Source of the DNA: Bacteroidales bacterium
Lineage (GTDB): Bacteria; Bacteroidota; Bacteroidia; Bacteroidales; UBA932
Assembly (NCBI GenBank): GCA_024402115.1
Contig: JAKSJQ010000016.1
Coordinates: forward strand, 1 to 38,888
Length of the DNA: 38,888 nt
Direction of reading: 5' to 3'
Shown: positions 9,332 through 18,010 of the stretch, piece after piece
Numbering within the stretch: position 1 is the first letter of the stretch
How the letters are laid out: each line of letters opens with the position of its first letter
The notes under the pieces: model-generated
Seen by the model: the letters and a program-made list of their open reading frames with translations, nothing else
Told to the model about the DNA's origin: nothing
Databases searched by the model: none
Program-made: the position numbers and the translations under genes

Positions 9332-10603
9332 ATGCTTACACTCAAGTTGCTCCGTGAGAATCCGGAGTTTGTGATCAAGAAGCTCGCAGTCAAGAACTTC
9401 GATGCCACCGAGATCGTTGCGAAGATCAATGAGCTCGACGAGAAGCGTCGTGCTCTCCAGGCAGAGGTCGACAACTGCAATGCAGAACAGAAGAAGGCAG
9501 CTGCCCTGATCGGCGGCTACATGAAGGCCGGACAGAAGGCCGAGGCAGAGGCAGCAAAGGCAGAGGTCGCTCAGCTCAAGGCAAAGTCAGCAGAGCTTGA
9601 GGCTCAGGCCGCTGCAAACCAGGCAGAGCTCGACAAGACCATCGTCCTCCTTCCTAATATCCCTTGTGACCTCGTTCCTGAAGGAAAGGGAGCAGAGGAC
9701 AACGTCGTAGTGAAGATGGGTAACGAGATTCCTGATCTCGGACCTGATGCACTCCCTCACTGGGAACTTGCAAAGAAGTTCGACCTCATCGACTTCGATC
9801 TCGGAGTAAAGATCACCGGCGCAGGTTTCCCTGTATACAAGGGTAAGGGTGCAAGGCTGCAGCGCGCACTCATCAATTTCTTCCTTGATATCAACACCGA
9901 GGCAGGTTACCTCGAGGTTGAGCCACCTGTGATGGTGAATGAGGCTTCCGGTTTCGGTACCGGTCAGCTTCCTGACAAGGAGGGACAGATGTACCATGCT
10001 ACCGTGGACAACTTCTATATGGTTCCTACCGCAGAGGTCCCTGTGACCAACATCTATCGCGACACTATCCTCAAGGAGAGCGACTTCCCAGTGAAGATGA
10101 CCGCATATACTCCTTGTTTCCGTCGTGAGGCAGGTTCTTACGGTAAGGACGTTCGCGGACTCAACCGTCTTCATCAGTTCGACAAGGTTGAGATCGTTCG
10201 CATCGAGAAGCCTGAGGACTCTTATGCAGCCCTTGACGAGATGGTGGCTCATGTGGAGAACATCGTCAAGAAGCTTGGCCTCCCATATCGTATCCTCCGT
10301 CTCTGCGGTGGTGACATGAGCTTCACCTCAGCGATCACCTACGACTTCGAGCTCTATTCTGCAGCTCAGGGACGCTGGCTCGAGATCTCATCGGTTTCGA
10401 ACTTCGAGTCATACCAGACCAACCGTCTGAAGTGCCGTTACAAGGACTCAGAGGGCAAGACCCAGCTCTGCCACTCTCTCAACGGTAGCTCACTCGCGCT
10501 TCCACGCGTCGTCGCTACTCTCCTCGAGAACTGCCAGAAGGACGGTAAGATCATCATTCCAGAGGCCCTCAGACCTTACACTGGATTTGATGTCATCGAC
10601 TAA
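9332..10603 (+). CDS. serS: Serine--tRNA ligase
   Basis: 423 residues. It charges tRNA-Ser (and tRNA-Sec where present) with serine. The N-terminal 110 residues form the long coiled-coil arm that binds the tRNA variable arm (LRENPEFVIKKL, then Lys/Glu/Ala-rich heptads). The class II catalytic core follows with PTAEVPVTN, the motif 2 region CFRREAGSYGKDVRGLNRLHQFDKVE (quoted in two parts as CFRREAGSYGKD and RGLNRLHQFDKVE) and motif 3 LNGSSLALPRVVATLLEN. Length and motifs are standard. It follows the rpmA terminator by 22 bases and its last 14 bases overlap the ruvC start. Confidence 0.97.
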   Translation: MLTLKLLRENPEFVIKKLAVKNFDATEIVAKINELDEKRRALQAEVDNCNAEQKKAAALIGGYMKAGQKAEAEAAKAEVAQLKAKSAELEAQAAANQAELDKTIVLLPNIPCDLVPEGKGAEDNVVVKMGNEIPDLGPDALPHWELAKKFDLIDFDLGVKITGAGFPVYKGKGARLQRALINFFLDINTEAGYLEVEPPVMVNEASGFGTGQLPDKEGQMYHATVDNFYMVPTAEVPVTNIYRDTILKESDFPVKMTAYTPCFRREAGSYGKDVRGLNRLHQFDKVEIVRIEKPEDSYAALDEMVAHVENIVKKLGLPYRILRLCGGDMSFTSAITYDFELYSAAQGRWLEISSVSNFESYQTNRLKCRYKDSEGKTQLCHSLNGSSLALPRVVATLLENCQKDGKIIIPEALRPYTGFDVID

Positions 10604-11153
10604 GGAAAGAATCATTCTAGGTGTAGACCCCGGAACCAACATTCTTGGCTACGGGGTCATACGCGTAGATGAAAGGAACAAGCCTCACTATCTTACGATG
10701 GGCGTCTTCGATCTCCGAAAGATAGGGGACCCTTTCGAGAAGCTTGCGAACATAAACGCCGGAATCGGTGAACTCATCGAGGAATATCACCCGACCGACC
10801 TCGCTGTCGAGTCTCCCTTCATGGGTAAGAATGCTCAGGTGATCCTCAAGCTCGGCAGGGCCCAGGGCGCTGCCATAATAGCCGCGACGACACGCGGAAT
10901 AGCCGTTTCGGAGTACGCTCCGAGCAAGGCGAAGATAGCCATCTGCGGTAATGGTGCCGCTTCCAAGCAGCAGGTGGCGATGATGGTCGAGAAGACCCTC
11001 GGAATAAAGCTCGAGGCCAAGTACCTCGATGCGACTGATGCATTGGCGATAGCGATGTGTCACTATTACCAGCTTACTAACCCTTTGGCACAGTCCTCCG
11101 GAAAGAGCGATTGGAAACATTTTATCCAAAATCATCCAGATAGGGTAAAATAG
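10590..11153 (+). CDS. ruvC: Holliday junction resolvase RuvC
   Basis: 187 residues. RuvC cuts Holliday junctions symmetrically during recombinational repair, with RuvAB. The four acidic catalytic residues are in place: D13 in LGVDPGT, E74 in VESPF, D147 and D150 in DATDALAIA, the same spacing at the end as in E. coli (138/141). The ATG at 10590 is preferred; a TTG just before it (10587) would add one residue. It overlaps serS by 14 bases, so the two are translationally coupled or at least cotranscribed. ruvA and ruvB are not in the window. Confidence 0.96.
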   Translation: MSSTKERIILGVDPGTNILGYGVIRVDERNKPHYLTMGVFDLRKIGDPFEKLANINAGIGELIEEYHPTDLAVESPFMGKNAQVILKLGRAQGAAIIAATTRGIAVSEYAPSKAKIAICGNGAASKQQVAMMVEKTLGIKLEAKYLDATDALAIAMCHYYQLTNPLAQSSGKSDWKHFIQNHPDRVK

Positions 11154-11208
11154 TTTAAACCTTCGCGTCCAGCTTGTGTCAAAGAACTGAAAGAACTTAT
11201 TAATATCA

Positions 11209-14200
11209 ATGAAACGCTTAATTACTATCATTGTGGCCATGTGTGTGGCCGTTTCAGCGTTTGCACAGAATACCAACATCAAGTTGACGCTCATCGATGC
11301 GTCGACAGGTGAGGGTGTGCCATTCGCTACAGTATCCATCACTCCGGAAGGAGCAACCAAGGCGAGCAAGTATGTGCTGACTACCGAGAAGGGAGCAGCG
11401 ACGATTGATGGCGTGAAGAAGGGTAACTATACCGTCAAGGCAGAGCTCCTCGGCTACAAGCCGTTTTCACAGGAGGTAAAGGCGGAGGGTCGAACCCTCG
11501 ACCTCGGCGAAGTGAAGATGGAGGTGGATACCGAAGTCCTTGATGCAGCAAGCGTATCGGCAGTAGGTAACCCTATCGTCGTGAAGAAAGATACAGTCGA
11601 GTACAATGCTACCATGTTCCGTACTACCGACAGCGACATGCTCATCGACCTCCTCAAGAAGCTTCCAGGCATAGAGGTGGGTTCTGACGGTTCAGTGAAG
11701 GCCAATGGTAAGAGCATCGACAAGATTACCATCGACGGAAAGACCTTCTTCCTCGATGATCCTCAGCTTGCGACCCAGAACCTTCCTGCGAAGCTTATCG
11801 AGAAGGTAAAGGTGGTCGAGAAGAAGTCTGATCAGGCTATCTTCACCGGTATTGACGACGGAGAGGAGGAGAATATCATCGACCTTACCGTTAAGCCTGG
11901 TATGATGAACGGTTGGTTCGGTAACCTCACTGCAGGTGGCGGTTATGATATGACTGCAGAGGCGCTTACCGCGAAGGGCAAGACCACCAAGGAAGGCGAG
12001 GCAGGTGATGCCGGTTGGGATCACGCCCGTTTCAGCCTCAACTCAATGGTCGGAAATTTCAAGGAAAAAGGCCAGATTGCACTCATCCTCAACGCTAACA
12101 ATGCCAACCGTCAGGGCTTCGGCGGCGGTGGCGGCATGGGCGGCGGAATGATGGGCGGCGGCGGTTTCGGCGGCGGCAGGGGCGGTGGCTCAGGCAGCAG
12201 CCTTGGACTTAGCGGCAGCGGTATCACCACCAGCTGGATGGCCGGCGTCAACGGTGCATACAACTTCCTCGACGACGATATGGAATTTGCCGGTGACTAT
12301 GTATACAACGGTTCCACCAACCATCTCGAGAGCGACAATTACAAGGAGGCTTACCAGACCAACGGTAACACCAACTTCTATAAGACAGTAGGTACTCGCG
12401 ATAATTTCAGTCAAGGACATCGTATCGGTATCCGTCTTGACTATAAGATCTCTGAGAACACCTCTTTCCTCTTCGAACCTCAGGTGAACTATAACTATGG
12501 TAACTCTAACACCCATACCGTAGATAATACATGGATGGGCTTGACTGGCTCTCCTTTCGAGTCTGCCACTGCTCTGAACAGCGGTTTCTCAGATAATGAC
12601 ACCAAGAACAACAGTTGGTCTACCAGTGGCCGATTCCTCCTTCGTCAGAAGCTCGGAAAACCAGGGCGAACCATGACTCTCAGCGCTCGTTATTCGTTCA
12701 GCCAGAACAATAATGATGGCTTCAATCAGTCTCTCAGCCAGTCGTACGGCGACGCGGGAACCAGAAATGCTGTGACCAACCAGTACGCAGAGAACAAGAG
12801 CAACAGCTACAGCGTACGTACTGAGGCTACATATACAGAGCCTCTTGCACAGGGCCTCTACCTCGAGACCAGCTACCAGTACAACTGGAGCAAGTCCCTC
12901 AGCAACAAGGATTCTTACGACCTTGATCCTCAGAATGATTATTCATCTACTACTGATATCGCTGCCATCAGGTCATTGCTCGGAGATTACAGGATGGATT
13001 TCCTTAACCACGACTATATGTCTGACGATTCATGGAGAACTGCCCACTACAACTCAATCTACTCCAACAGCATCGACAACCAGACCCAGACCCACCGTGC
13101 AGGACTCCTCCTCCAGTATCAGAATTCTGGACTCCGTCTCCAGGTCGGTGGCGCATATCAGCCTACCATTACTGATAATACCACAACCGGAAGTGATCCA
13201 TATCACCATGTCGATCATAACTGGTCTCCACGTGCCAGGATTGAGTATGAGTTCAACGACAATACTGACTTCTTCATCAACTATACGGGACGATCAAGCC
13301 AGCCATCTACCAGCGAGTTGCTCCCAGTGCCTGACAACAGCAACCCTCTTGCAGTATCATTCGGTAACCCATACCTTACATCATCATTCTCGCATAATCT
13401 CAACGGTCGTTTCGGATACACCAATAGGCAGACCTACACTTCGGTAAATGCCTTTGCCAATGCAAGCATGAACCAGAACGGCATCTCAAATGCTACCTGG
13501 ACCGACAGCAAGGGTGTCAACTACTCTATGCCTCTCAATGGTAAGCTCACCGGTTCTGCAAGCCTCGGAATGTTCATCTACACTCCTATCGCGAAGTCAA
13601 ACTTCTCGATCAACAACATGATGAACGTTTCATACAGTGCTTCGAAGGCTTATGTCGGAAGGGCGGAGAAGACCCAGCTGCTCCTTGACAAGTACTACAA
13701 TCCTGAGACAGCGGAATTCAAGTATCAGGATTTTCACAGGGATTTCTTCGAAAACGGTGGTGAGAACCTTCTCGACTACTTTGTAGACAATACTACCACT
13801 ACTCTCAACTTGATGGAGAACCTCAGTTTCACATATAGGAGTGATTATGTTGAGGCAACCATCGGTGGAAGCACCAATGTCAACAAGCCTTGGTACTCTA
13901 AGGAGATGCAGAAGCAGCAGGCTGCACAGTGGAGGAATTCTGCTAACGCTTCATTCCAGTGGAACACAAACACTGGCTTCGGTCTCCAGACCAGCATGAA
14001 CTACAACTGGTATGTAGGTTACACCACCCCTCAGCCTGACGAGTGGATCTGGAATGCTCAGATTTCTCATACGCTCTTCAAGAGGCAGGCAACCCTTACT
14101 CTCCTCGCATATGATATCCTCGGACAGTCCAGAACCCTCACCGTCTCTGATACGTCCAACTATCATCAGGAGTCTCGCAGCAATACTCTCGGACGTTATG

Positions 14201-14355
14201 TGATGCTTACCTTCACCTGGCGTTTCGGAACCTTCGGCGGCCGTGGCGGTCGTGGCGGTTTCGGCGGCCGCGGCGGCATGGGCGGCGGCAGAGCTCCTAT
14301 GGGCGGCGGCAGACCTCCGATGGGTGGTGGCATGGGCGGTGGACGTCCATTCTAA
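11209..14355 (+). CDS. TonB-dependent-receptor-like outer-membrane beta-barrel protein with Gly-rich segments
   Basis: 1048 residues with a signal peptide (1-20, VAVSAFAQ). Residues about 22-105 form a carboxypeptidase-regulatory-like beta-sandwich (LTLIDASTGEGVPFATVSI ... LGYKPFSQEV), followed by a plug-like region (LLKKLPGIEVGSDGSVKANG, ITIDGKTFF) and a long beta-barrel with many Asn/Tyr/Ser strands, as in the OMP_b-brl_3 group. Two glycine-rich stretches stand out: residues 303-329 and the C-terminal 1010-1048 (Gly/Arg/Met/Pro). The barrel's last strand (YVMLTFTWRFGTF) is therefore not at the C-terminus, although the final residue is still Phe. No TonB box was identified with confidence. 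No SusD-like partner is adjacent, so it may be a lone receptor or structural barrel. Function and ligand unknown. Confidence 0.85.
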   Translation: MKRLITIIVAMCVAVSAFAQNTNIKLTLIDASTGEGVPFATVSITPEGATKASKYVLTTEKGAATIDGVKKGNYTVKAELLGYKPFSQEVKAEGRTLDLGEVKMEVDTEVLDAASVSAVGNPIVVKKDTVEYNATMFRTTDSDMLIDLLKKLPGIEVGSDGSVKANGKSIDKITIDGKTFFLDDPQLATQNLPAKLIEKVKVVEKKSDQAIFTGIDDGEEENIIDLTVKPGMMNGWFGNLTAGGGYDMTAEALTAKGKTTKEGEAGDAGWDHARFSLNSMVGNFKEKGQIALILNANNANRQGFGGGGGMGGGMMGGGGFGGGRGGGSGSSLGLSGSGITTSWMAGVNGAYNFLDDDMEFAGDYVYNGSTNHLESDNYKEAYQTNGNTNFYKTVGTRDNFSQGHRIGIRLDYKISENTSFLFEPQVNYNYGNSNTHTVDNTWMGLTGSPFESATALNSGFSDNDTKNNSWSTSGRFLLRQKLGKPGRTMTLSARYSFSQNNNDGFNQSLSQSYGDAGTRNAVTNQYAENKSNSYSVRTEATYTEPLAQGLYLETSYQYNWSKSLSNKDSYDLDPQNDYSSTTDIAAIRSLLGDYRMDFLNHDYMSDDSWRTAHYNSIYSNSIDNQTQTHRAGLLLQYQNSGLRLQVGGAYQPTITDNTTTGSDPYHHVDHNWSPRARIEYEFNDNTDFFINYTGRSSQPSTSELLPVPDNSNPLAVSFGNPYLTSSFSHNLNGRFGYTNRQTYTSVNAFANASMNQNGISNATWTDSKGVNYSMPLNGKLTGSASLGMFIYTPIAKSNFSINNMMNVSYSASKAYVGRAEKTQLLLDKYYNPETAEFKYQDFHRDFFENGGENLLDYFVDNTTTTLNLMENLSFTYRSDYVEATIGGSTNVNKPWYSKEMQKQQAAQWRNSANASFQWNTNTGFGLQTSMNYNWYVGYTTPQPDEWIWNAQISHTLFKRQATLTLLAYDILGQSRTLTVSDTSNYHQESRSNTLGRYVMLTFTWRFGTFGGRGGRGGFGGRGGMGGGRAPMGGGRPPMGGGMGGGRPF

Positions 14356-14378
14356 GAGAAATACACCAAATCGTATAG

Positions 14379-14415
14379 GAAGTCGGCTGAAATGCAAATC
14401 ATTTCGGCCGACTTC
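14379..14415 (+). terminator. Strong hairpin after the receptor gene, probable terminator
   Basis: A 15-bp stem (14379-14393 with 14401-14415, one G-U pair) and a 7-base loop GCAAATC, 23 bases after the stop codon. The T-tract after it is weak (TTCTTGC region), so termination may be partial. Confidence 0.6.
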
Positions 14416-14476
14416 TTGCAACAAGGAAACCCATACATTCATCTATAGAACAGTAATAACATTTAACTGGCAAGAA

Positions 14477-14713
14477 ATGAAAAAGGTAATTGTAATTCTC
14501 GCATCTGCAGCCCTTTTGTTCTGCTCATGCTCAGGTGACGCCTGCAAGTGCACCACCAAGACTTTCAATGGTAAGGGTGAGGAAATCACTTCAGTAACCA
14601 GCACCACCAAGCTCGCTGAGGGCAAGAAGTGCTCAGATCTCGAAAAGGCTGGTACACATGATCTCGGAGAACTCGTCAAGACAACTGTGAAGTGCAAGAC
14701 AGTTTCAGAGTAA
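14477..14713 (+). CDS. Small cysteine-rich lipoprotein
   Basis: 78 residues from the ATG at 14477. The N-terminus is a lipoprotein signal: MKK, a hydrophobic stretch, then LLFCSCSGDACKC. C18 (after Ser) is the likelier lipidated residue, C16 the alternative; the acidic residue soon after could help surface export in this phylum. The rest is short, Lys/Thr-rich and holds further cysteines (C23, C25, KKCSD, VKCKT). No known domain recognised. The stop is one base before the start of the MauE-thioredoxin fusion gene, so they are cotranscribed; the cysteines make it a candidate partner or substrate of that protein, which is inference only. Confidence 0.8.
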   Translation: MKKVIVILASAALLFCSCSGDACKCTTKTFNGKGEEITSVTSTTKLAEGKKCSDLEKAGTHDLGELVKTTVKCKTVSE

Positions 14714-14714
14714 T

Positions 14715-15665
14715 TTGAGGTACTTTCTGAGAATACTTCTGGGCGCAGTGTTCTGCGCTTCTGCAATATCGAAGCTCTTCTTCATGGAGAGCTTCGAATT
14801 GTATGTGTTCTCCTTTCAGCTTTTCAGTTTCGACCTGTGCTCATTCGCGGCCCGCCTGCTGGTCGCATGTGAGCTTGTTCTCGGTATCGGACTGATCAGC
14901 GGAATCTGGCGCAGAACCATGAACTGGCTCTGTGCCGCAATGCTGGGAGGCTTTTCGCTCTTCCTGGCGTGGAGGATGCTCCTCGGTGACAACAGTTCCT
15001 GTCATTGCTTCGGAGACGTCCTCGACATGAATCCATGGCAGTCGCTGGCCAAGAATGCCGTGCTCGCCATCCTTCTATATCTGGGCTGGAATGCCCCGGA
15101 ACGCGATCTCGCACAGCTCATGTGCTCGTGGCTTCCGAAATTCCGAATTCGTGCATGCCGTATCATTACTGCATTCATGCTTGCCGCTGCTTCCGTCACG
15201 GCCGTATTTGCGCTCTGTCCACCAAGCTTCTACCATCGCTGGACTTCGCACAGCCAGTATCTCTCTGTAGAGCAGTGGGGCGCATATTCCGAAGAATACG
15301 GATATTCTGAGGGCAATCATATCGTCCTTTTCTTCAGCCCTCTCTGCGAGCATTGCCAGCATTGTGCGGCAAAGGTGAATACCATCCTCGAGAGACATCC
15401 GGATCTCGATCTTTCCCGCATCCACGTCGTGTTCATGGACCTCTATGACGATCCGGGCACGATGGATCGCGCGATCCCTTATTTCTACGAGCAGGCAGGA
15501 ATCGAAGAACTGCCCCTTGACAGCCACAGAATCAGCTATGAGGACATGATCCCTATGACAGACGGGGTTATTCCTCTGGTCTGTCTTTTCGATGACGGAA
15601 AGCTCGTCAGGGAGTATTCCTACAGCACTCTCGACGAGTCCGCGTTCGCGGATTTTGTACGCTGA
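14715..15665 (+). CDS. MauE/DoxX-like membrane protein fused to a thioredoxin-like domain
   Basis: 316 residues from a TTG start one base after the preceding stop; the first ATG would remove membrane helix 1, so TTG is preferred. Residues about 1-190 hold five predicted membrane helices with the motif SCHCFGD (C96, C98) between helices 3 and 4, as in the MauE/DoxX group of membrane redox proteins. After a last helix ending near PPSFYHRW comes a thioredoxin-like domain: HIVLFFSPLCEHCQHC with C211-E-H-C214 and an extra C217, then DGVIPLVCLFDDGKLV carrying the cis-proline-like IP. The plan suggests a membrane relay moving electrons or disulfides between membrane cysteines and an extracytoplasmic thioredoxin domain. 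Topology is inferred. It is convergent with lnt with 3 bases between the stops. Confidence 0.8.
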   Translation: MRYFLRILLGAVFCASAISKLFFMESFELYVFSFQLFSFDLCSFAARLLVACELVLGIGLISGIWRRTMNWLCAAMLGGFSLFLAWRMLLGDNSSCHCFGDVLDMNPWQSLAKNAVLAILLYLGWNAPERDLAQLMCSWLPKFRIRACRIITAFMLAAASVTAVFALCPPSFYHRWTSHSQYLSVEQWGAYSEEYGYSEGNHIVLFFSPLCEHCQHCAAKVNTILERHPDLDLSRIHVVFMDLYDDPGTMDRAIPYFYEQAGIEELPLDSHRISYEDMIPMTDGVIPLVCLFDDGKLVREYSYSTLDESAFADFVR

Positions 15666-15668
15666 TTC

Positions 15669-17291
15669 TTATCGCTTTGTGATGAACCTCACTCCAAGTG
15701 AAAGGAAAAGGAGGAGGAAGAGGAAGGTGCTGATGCGGCCGATGATGTCGCCGTGGATCACGAACCATGTGTACTGGTCGTTCAGGTTGATGCTTCCGCG
15801 CAAGGCCTGACGCTCCCACCAATTGCTTTTCTCTATGATTCGGCCCTTCTGGTCGATGAAGCAGGAAATACCGGTATTCGCGCACCTTGCGATGCTCCTT
15901 CGGGTCTCGATGGCACGGAGGCTGGAGAAGCTGCAGTGCTGCTTGTAGCCCGGTGTGTTGCCCCACCATGCGTCGTTCGTGATCACTGCGAGTGCCTGCG
16001 CTCCTTTATGCACATAGCCTGTGCAATACTCTCCATACACTGATTCGTAGCATATCGCACAACCCAGAGGAATCTCCTTCTGGCCGTCCTCCGAGTGGTA
16101 GTTCAGCAGCGAGATCTCGGGCTGGCCGATGCAGTGCGCCATCACTCCGCCGAGTTTCTTGTCCACCTTGCTGAAGAATTTAGGGTAAGGCATGAGCTCC
16201 GTTCCGACGACGAGCTTGCTCTTGTGGAAGATGGACGTCTCTCCAGTGCAGTTCATCATCAGAGCCGAGTTGTGGGACTCATACCAGAGGCCGTCAGTGC
16301 CGGTCTTGCGTGCTGTATATGACGGAGCATATCTGGACTCGATGTACTCCCAGCTCGATGCTCCGAAGAGGAAATTCGCATTCCTGTGGTCCTGGAGCAT
16401 TGAAAGATAGCTCTGCCAGCTCTTGCTGGTTGTTATGTCGTTGGTGATGATGTCGCTTGTGAAGGTCTCCGGAGCAAGGATCACGAGCGGCTCTGAGCTC
16501 TTGGCTTCTCCGGAAAGAGCCTCGTCGACCATGTCGATGAGTACCTGGTTCTGACCGGCCTGGGTCATGGACTCGAACTTGGTGTATGGGTCGAAGTTCG
16601 GCTGGACGATGAGGAACTCGAGCGGATTCTCCTTCTCTTCGTAGCGGCTCCATATCACGGCCGACCAGATGAAAGGCGCGATGAACACTGCCACGGTGCC
16701 GGTGACGGACGCGATCTTTGCGAATGGATTCCACTTCATGAAGAACCTTCCGTCAGCGAGCGCGGACATCATACCGAAGATGGAGAGGTTGGTCGCCCAT
16801 ACCCAGAGCGAACCTCCGAGAGTGCCTGTGTACTCATACCACTGGATGCTGCGTATGCTGCGCGCGAATGCGTTTCCGAACACGAGCCATGGCCATGAGA
16901 TCTGGGCGGTGGTGAAGTAGTACCTTTCCCATGCCATCCATGCGCACATGAGGAAGATGTACGGCAGTGCGCCCTTGTAGTGCTTCTTGCTGATGCGGAA
17001 GACTCCGAATACGACTGCCATCTGGAGGGCATTCGCCGTGGCTGCGAAGATGCCTCCTCCTATGGTCGCGTTGCATACCCAGAATGTGGTGATGAAGTTC
17101 CATACGGTGAAGCAGAGGTAGTACTGCAGCCAGAAGAACTTCAGCTTGTTGTCAGATGCTATCTTTTCCGCGCACAGCAACGGTACGAGGCCGAAAAGGG
17201 CGAAGAATCCGCAGTGTGGGATGAGGTAGGGGACTGACATGAGCACCGCCGTCAGGGCGAGCAATATCCATATGGTTGACTTCTTGTCCAT
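15669..17291 (-). CDS. lnt: Apolipoprotein N-acyltransferase
   Basis: 540 residues. Lnt adds the third acyl chain to the N-terminal cysteine of lipoproteins at the inner membrane. The N-terminal 210 residues are hydrophobic with about six helices; the periplasmic nitrilase-like domain follows, with the catalytic triad visible: E275 in LAPETFT, K357 in FHKSKLV and C414 in AICYESVYG. The segments NDAWWGNTPGYKQH and RRSIARCANTGIS are also typical. A last helix and the short tail FITKR close the protein. A -7 box ends 4 bases before the ATG, predicting a leaderless mRNA. Divergent from the LysE gene. Confidence 0.95.
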   Translation of the reverse strand: MDKKSTIWILLALTAVLMSVPYLIPHCGFFALFGLVPLLCAEKIASDNKLKFFWLQYYLCFTVWNFITTFWVCNATIGGGIFAATANALQMAVVFGVFRISKKHYKGALPYIFLMCAWMAWERYYFTTAQISWPWLVFGNAFARSIRSIQWYEYTGTLGGSLWVWATNLSIFGMMSALADGRFFMKWNPFAKIASVTGTVAVFIAPFIWSAVIWSRYEEKENPLEFLIVQPNFDPYTKFESMTQAGQNQVLIDMVDEALSGEAKSSEPLVILAPETFTSDIITNDITTSKSWQSYLSMLQDHRNANFLFGASSWEYIESRYAPSYTARKTGTDGLWYESHNSALMMNCTGETSIFHKSKLVVGTELMPYPKFFSKVDKKLGGVMAHCIGQPEISLLNYHSEDGQKEIPLGCAICYESVYGEYCTGYVHKGAQALAVITNDAWWGNTPGYKQHCSFSSLRAIETRRSIARCANTGISCFIDQKGRIIEKSNWWERQALRGSINLNDQYTWFVIHGDIIGRISTFLFLLLFLSLGVRFITKR

Positions 17292-17295
17292 CTTG

Positions 17296-17303
17296 CAAAT
17301 GTA
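17296..17303 (-). promoter_or_regulatory. -7 box of lnt
   Basis: TACATTTG on the minus strand with 4 bases between it and the ATG at 17291. It abuts the TTTG (-33) of the divergent LysE promoter. Confidence 0.6.
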
Positions 17304-17338
17304 TTTGCGCGAAGATACGAATTTTTATAGTAAATTTG
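17304..17338 (+). promoter_or_regulatory. Promoter of the LysE-PASTA-rluD-coaD operon
   Basis: TTTG at 17304-17307 and TAAATTTG at 17331-17338 (full -7 match). The 23-base spacer is slightly long. 22 bases from the box to the ATG. Confidence 0.6.
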
Positions 17339-17360
17339 TCCGATTTATACGCGTGCGCGA

Positions 17361-18002
17361 ATGACTGTAATTGACATAGCAAAGGCTTTTGTAGTGGGAA
17401 TATGTGTGTCGGTCCCTTTCGGACCGATAGCGATCCTGTCTATCCAGAACACCTTCAGCAAGGGAAGGAAGTCGGGTTTCGTTACGGGACTCGGTGCGAC
17501 TGTCGTGGATACTACCTGGGCCTTGGTGTCAGTGTTCTTCCTCGGTGTCGCAGAACAGCTGATGGATAGCCACACGACCCTGATCCAGCTCTGCGGAGGT
17601 GCTATCCTGATCGGTATTGGTATCTCGATGGGCATGTCGAATCCGTTCCGGCAGTTGGACAAGACCCAGCAGCTGATGGATCATGTGTCTCCGAAGGACT
17701 TCATGAAGTCGGCGGCGATGGGATTCTCGAATCCTGCGGCGGTGCTGATCATGTTCGCTATGGTCTCAGCCTTCGGCATCGATGTGTCGGCAGAGGACGG
17801 ATACAAGGTCATCTTCGTGCTCATGGCAATCGCGTGCGGTTCAGCCTCATACTGGTTCACCTTCTCTGGCGTATTCAGCAAGCTCAGGAAGGCGGTCAAC
17901 CTCAAGGCGATACTCTGGATCAACAGGCTTGCGGGAATCGCAGTAGTCGGATTCGGACTCTATTCGCTGGTACGAGGTATCATTAGCTTTATTAAACTTT
18001 AA
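17361..18002 (+). CDS. LysE/RhtB family exporter
   Basis: 213 residues, about six membrane helices. The N-terminal signature VGICVSVPFGPIAILSIQNTF with small residues and SxPxGP is that of the LysE family, which exports amino acids or related small molecules across the inner membrane. Substrate cannot be told. It is the first gene of a packed operon: the PASTA-protein gene starts 8 bases after its stop. Confidence 0.9.
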   Translation: MTVIDIAKAFVVGICVSVPFGPIAILSIQNTFSKGRKSGFVTGLGATVVDTTWALVSVFFLGVAEQLMDSHTTLIQLCGGAILIGIGISMGMSNPFRQLDKTQQLMDHVSPKDFMKSAAMGFSNPAAVLIMFAMVSAFGIDVSAEDGYKVIFVLMAIACGSASYWFTFSGVFSKLRKAVNLKAILWINRLAGIAVVGFGLYSLVRGIISFIKL

Positions 18003-18010
18003 GAAGAAAT

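Noticed and set aside
12115..12201. Gly-codon repeat as a DNA-level tandem repeat or CRISPR-like array
   Set aside because: It is in frame within the receptor gene and irregular in unit length; low-complexity protein sequence explains it.
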